A stretch of DNA of 6,715 nt, taken from positions 1-6,715 of the forward strand of contig QHNF01000143.1 in assembly GCA_003218345.1 (NCBI GenBank), read 5' to 3'. Under the pieces are notes generated by a model, which was not told the DNA's origin, ran no database searches, and saw only the letters and a list, made by a program, of their open reading frames with translations. A program made the translations under genes and the position numbers. Numbering within the stretch: the first letter of the stretch is position 1; each line of letters begins with the position of its first letter. The stretch comes from Verrucomicrobiota bacterium (GTDB lineage Bacteria > Verrucomicrobiota > Verrucomicrobiia > Chthoniobacterales > UBA10450). Positions 5,277 to 6,715 of the stretch are shown piece after piece.

Positions 5277-6603
5277 AGGCGTGGACCAACTTGCAAGTAA
5301 ACCTTTGTCACCATCTGCGGCGGACGTCCCCCGGTTGACGGACCGTCTCTTCCGAGATGAAGCCGGCAAGCTGGTTTCTGTCCTGACGCGGATATTCGGG
5401 ATCGATCGATTAGATCTGGCGGAGGACGCGGTTCAGGAGGCATTGGTGCGGGCGTTGCGGACATGGCCCTACTATGGGATTCCAGAAAATCCCTCAGCGT
5501 GGATCACGCAAACTGCCAAAAATCTTGCGCTCGACATTGTTCGGCGGGAAAAACGTTTTCGTAACAAAGAGCCAGAGATCATCGCGTCTCTCGATGATTT
5601 TGTTCTGAGCGAATCGCCAGCATTCGATACAGAGATTAAGGACGACCGGCTCCGATTGATGTTCGCGTGCTGCCATCCGCTCATTGCGCAGGAGGCTCAG
5701 ACGGCGCTCGCGCTCAAAACGCTTTGCGGATTCAGCACCGCCGAAATCGCAATGGCATTTCTGACGACTGAAGCGGCAATTGCCAAGCGATTGACGCGCG
5801 CGCGGCAAAGAATCCGCGAATTGCGGATTCCCTTCGGGATTCCGGCAGGTGAGGAATTATCAGTGCGCCTCGATGGCGTTCTGCAAACTCTCTACCTGCT
5901 GTTTAACGAAGGCTACAAAGCGTCGAGCGGCGACGATCTGATACGCGAGGAGCTTTGTCAGGAAGCAATCCGCTTGGCGGCTTTGCTAGCCGAGCATCCT
6001 GTGAGCGACCAACCTCGGACGCACGCGTTGATTGCCCTGATGTTATTGAATACAGCGCGTCTGCCCGCACGTGTAGACGCAGAAGGAAACATTCTGCGCC
6101 TTAAGGAACAGGACAGATCAAGTTGGAGTCAACTTTTGATCGCGCAAGGAATGCGCCATCTTGCTCAATCTGCGGCCGGGGACGAAGTCACAGCATATCA
6201 TCTCCAGGCTGGCATCGCCGCCTGCCACTGCGCAGCGATCAAGTACGAGTCAACGGATTGGCCGCGAATTCTCGCGCTGTACGATCGGCTAATTCAAATC
6301 GACAATTCGCCAGTCGTCGCGCTGAATCGGGCCGTGGCCATTGCCGAGGTTCACGGTCCACAGGCGGGGATCGACGCGGTGGAAGCTGTTCAAGACAACC
6401 AGCAATTGGGATCCTACTATCTGCTCTATGCGGTGCTGGCTGAATTTGAGAGCCAACTGAACGACTTGTTCGCTGCTGCCAGTCACCTTCGGAAAGCGCT
6501 TCAACTCACCGGGCTGAAATCCGAACAATCATTTCTATTGAGCAGACTGCGCGATTGTGAAGCGGGCCGCGTCGTTTCATTCGGCGCGGCATCGCCGAGC
6601 TGA
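5260..6603 (+). CDS. ECF42-type RNA polymerase sigma factor with C-terminal DUF6596/TPR-like extension
   Basis: An alternative sigma factor of 447 residues. Sigma-2 region: about 27-100 (RLFRDEAGKLVSVLTRIFG, DLAEDAVQEALVRALRTWP, NPSAWITQTAKNLALDIVRRE). Sigma-4 region: about 128-188 (DRLRLMFACCHPLI, ALKTLCGFSTAEIAMAFLTTEAAIAKRLTRARQRIREL), with the helix-turn-helix at about 158-182. There is no sigma-3. A long C-terminal part follows: the DUF6596 block (about 190-325, with LDGVLQTLYLLFNEGYKASSG) and a helical TPR-like tail (335-432, WPRILALYDRLIQIDNSPVVALNRAVAIAEVHGP...). This architecture is diagnostic of the ECF42 group, where the extension is thought to control activity instead of a separate anti-sigma factor; none is seen here. 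The start is TTG 5260, with GGAG at 5245-5248, overlapping the DGPF gene by 17 bases; an in-frame stop at 5230 bars anything upstream. GTG 5281, 4 bases after the DGPF stop, is the alternative. Likely co-transcribed from P2. Confidence 0.93.
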   Translation: MGLRLEGVDQLASKPLSPSAADVPRLTDRLFRDEAGKLVSVLTRIFGIDRLDLAEDAVQEALVRALRTWPYYGIPENPSAWITQTAKNLALDIVRREKRFRNKEPEIIASLDDFVLSESPAFDTEIKDDRLRLMFACCHPLIAQEAQTALALKTLCGFSTAEIAMAFLTTEAAIAKRLTRARQRIRELRIPFGIPAGEELSVRLDGVLQTLYLLFNEGYKASSGDDLIREELCQEAIRLAALLAEHPVSDQPRTHALIALMLLNTARLPARVDAEGNILRLKEQDRSSWSQLLIAQGMRHLAQSAAGDEVTAYHLQAGIAACHCAAIKYESTDWPRILALYDRLIQIDNSPVVALNRAVAIAEVHGPQAGIDAVEAVQDNQQLGSYYLLYAVLAEFESQLNDLFAAASHLRKALQLTGLKSEQSFLLSRLRDCEAGRVVSFGAASPS

Positions 6604-6684
6604 AATGGTGACTTCGCGAACGTGTTTAGCGATTAGGAGTCGCCAAGCCAAAACCATCAATCGCGAATCGAAAATCCAAAAACT
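6604..6684. other. Non-coding 3' flank of the sigma gene
   Basis: About 80 bases with no supportable gene. It contains a weak GCGA-N7-TCGC dyad near 6630-6645 without a T-run, and A-rich text around 6655-6682 (CGAATCGAAAATCC). No convincing terminator is seen. Confidence 0.5.
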
Positions 6685-6715
6685 TGTCCTGAGCGACGCG
6701 GAGCGGAGTCGAACG
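6685..6715. repeat. Partial dispersed-repeat-like sequence at window end
   Basis: Begins TGTCCTGAGCG and continues through GC-rich GCG/GAGCG units to GAGTCGAACG at the window edge. I recall closely similar TGTCCTGAGCG...AGTCGAAGG strings as short intergenic repeats in many environmental bacterial genomes, sometimes in inverted pairs. Only one copy is visible here and the other arm, if any, is outside the window, so this rests on recognition rather than on internal repetition. Confidence 0.4.

Noticed and set aside
5306..5328. TGTCAC followed by CGTC at the start of the sigma gene
   Set aside because: The spacer is only 13 bases and the site lies within the sigma coding region, downstream of its likely start.
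5379..5407. A third TGTCCT with CGATC 18 bases later
   Set aside because: It lies inside the sigma gene in the conserved LVSVLTRIFG-ID coding stretch, has a different spacing and lacks CGTCGTA. The coding constraint explains it.
1..6715. CRISPR arrays, tRNA or rRNA genes, insertion sequences, defence or phage genes
   Set aside because: No regularly spaced repeats, no cloverleaf-like segments and no transposase, integrase or nuclease motifs were found. The window is accounted for by chromosomal housekeeping-type and regulatory genes.

Overview
The window reads as bacterial chromosome, moderately GC-rich, with every recognised gene on the + strand. A soil-type Verrucomicrobiota (Chthoniobacterales-like) or related Gram-negative lineage is my best guess. 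The reasons are an RND efflux pump (so an outer membrane is expected), a DUF5069 protein of the kind I associate with Verrucomicrobiota and Planctomycetota, and A-rich 'AATCGAAAATC'-style intergenic text near the 3' end. This is an inference without any marker gene.

Region 1 (1-3694) is part of a tripartite efflux operon. An HAE1/AcrB-type inner-membrane permease has lost its N-terminus to the window edge. It overlaps by 8 bases a periplasmic adaptor (HlyD/AcrA-like membrane fusion protein). No outer-membrane channel gene follows. The permease keeps the Asp-Asp pair of TM4 but has alanine where E. coli AcrB has its TM10 lysine.

Region 2 (3695-4255) is a single DUF5069 gene of unknown function behind a very strong Shine-Dalgarno sequence.

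Region 3 (4256-6603) is a stress/signalling-type module: a small VOC (glyoxalase-fold) protein, a YCII/DGPF-domain protein, and an ECF sigma factor with a long C-terminal helical/TPR-like extension (ECF42 type, DUF6596). The sigma gene overlaps the DGPF gene and needs a TTG (or GTG) start. ECF42 factors are known to be linked to DGPF genes and to activate them.

The main discovery in the window is a matched pair of promoter-like elements, TGTCCT-N17-CGTCGTA. One lies upstream of the VOC gene (4322-4351) and one upstream of the DGPF gene (4779-4808). All 13 defined bases and the 17-base spacer are the same in both. They resemble the reported ECF42 promoter (TGTCGA / CG[A/T]C) with an altered -35 end. 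The likely picture is that the sigma factor drives two transcripts, VOC and DGPF-sigma, so it activates itself and its partners. No anti-sigma factor gene is visible.

The tail (6604-6715) is non-coding and ends in what looks like the start of a dispersed TGTCCTGAGCG...GAGTCGAA repeat.
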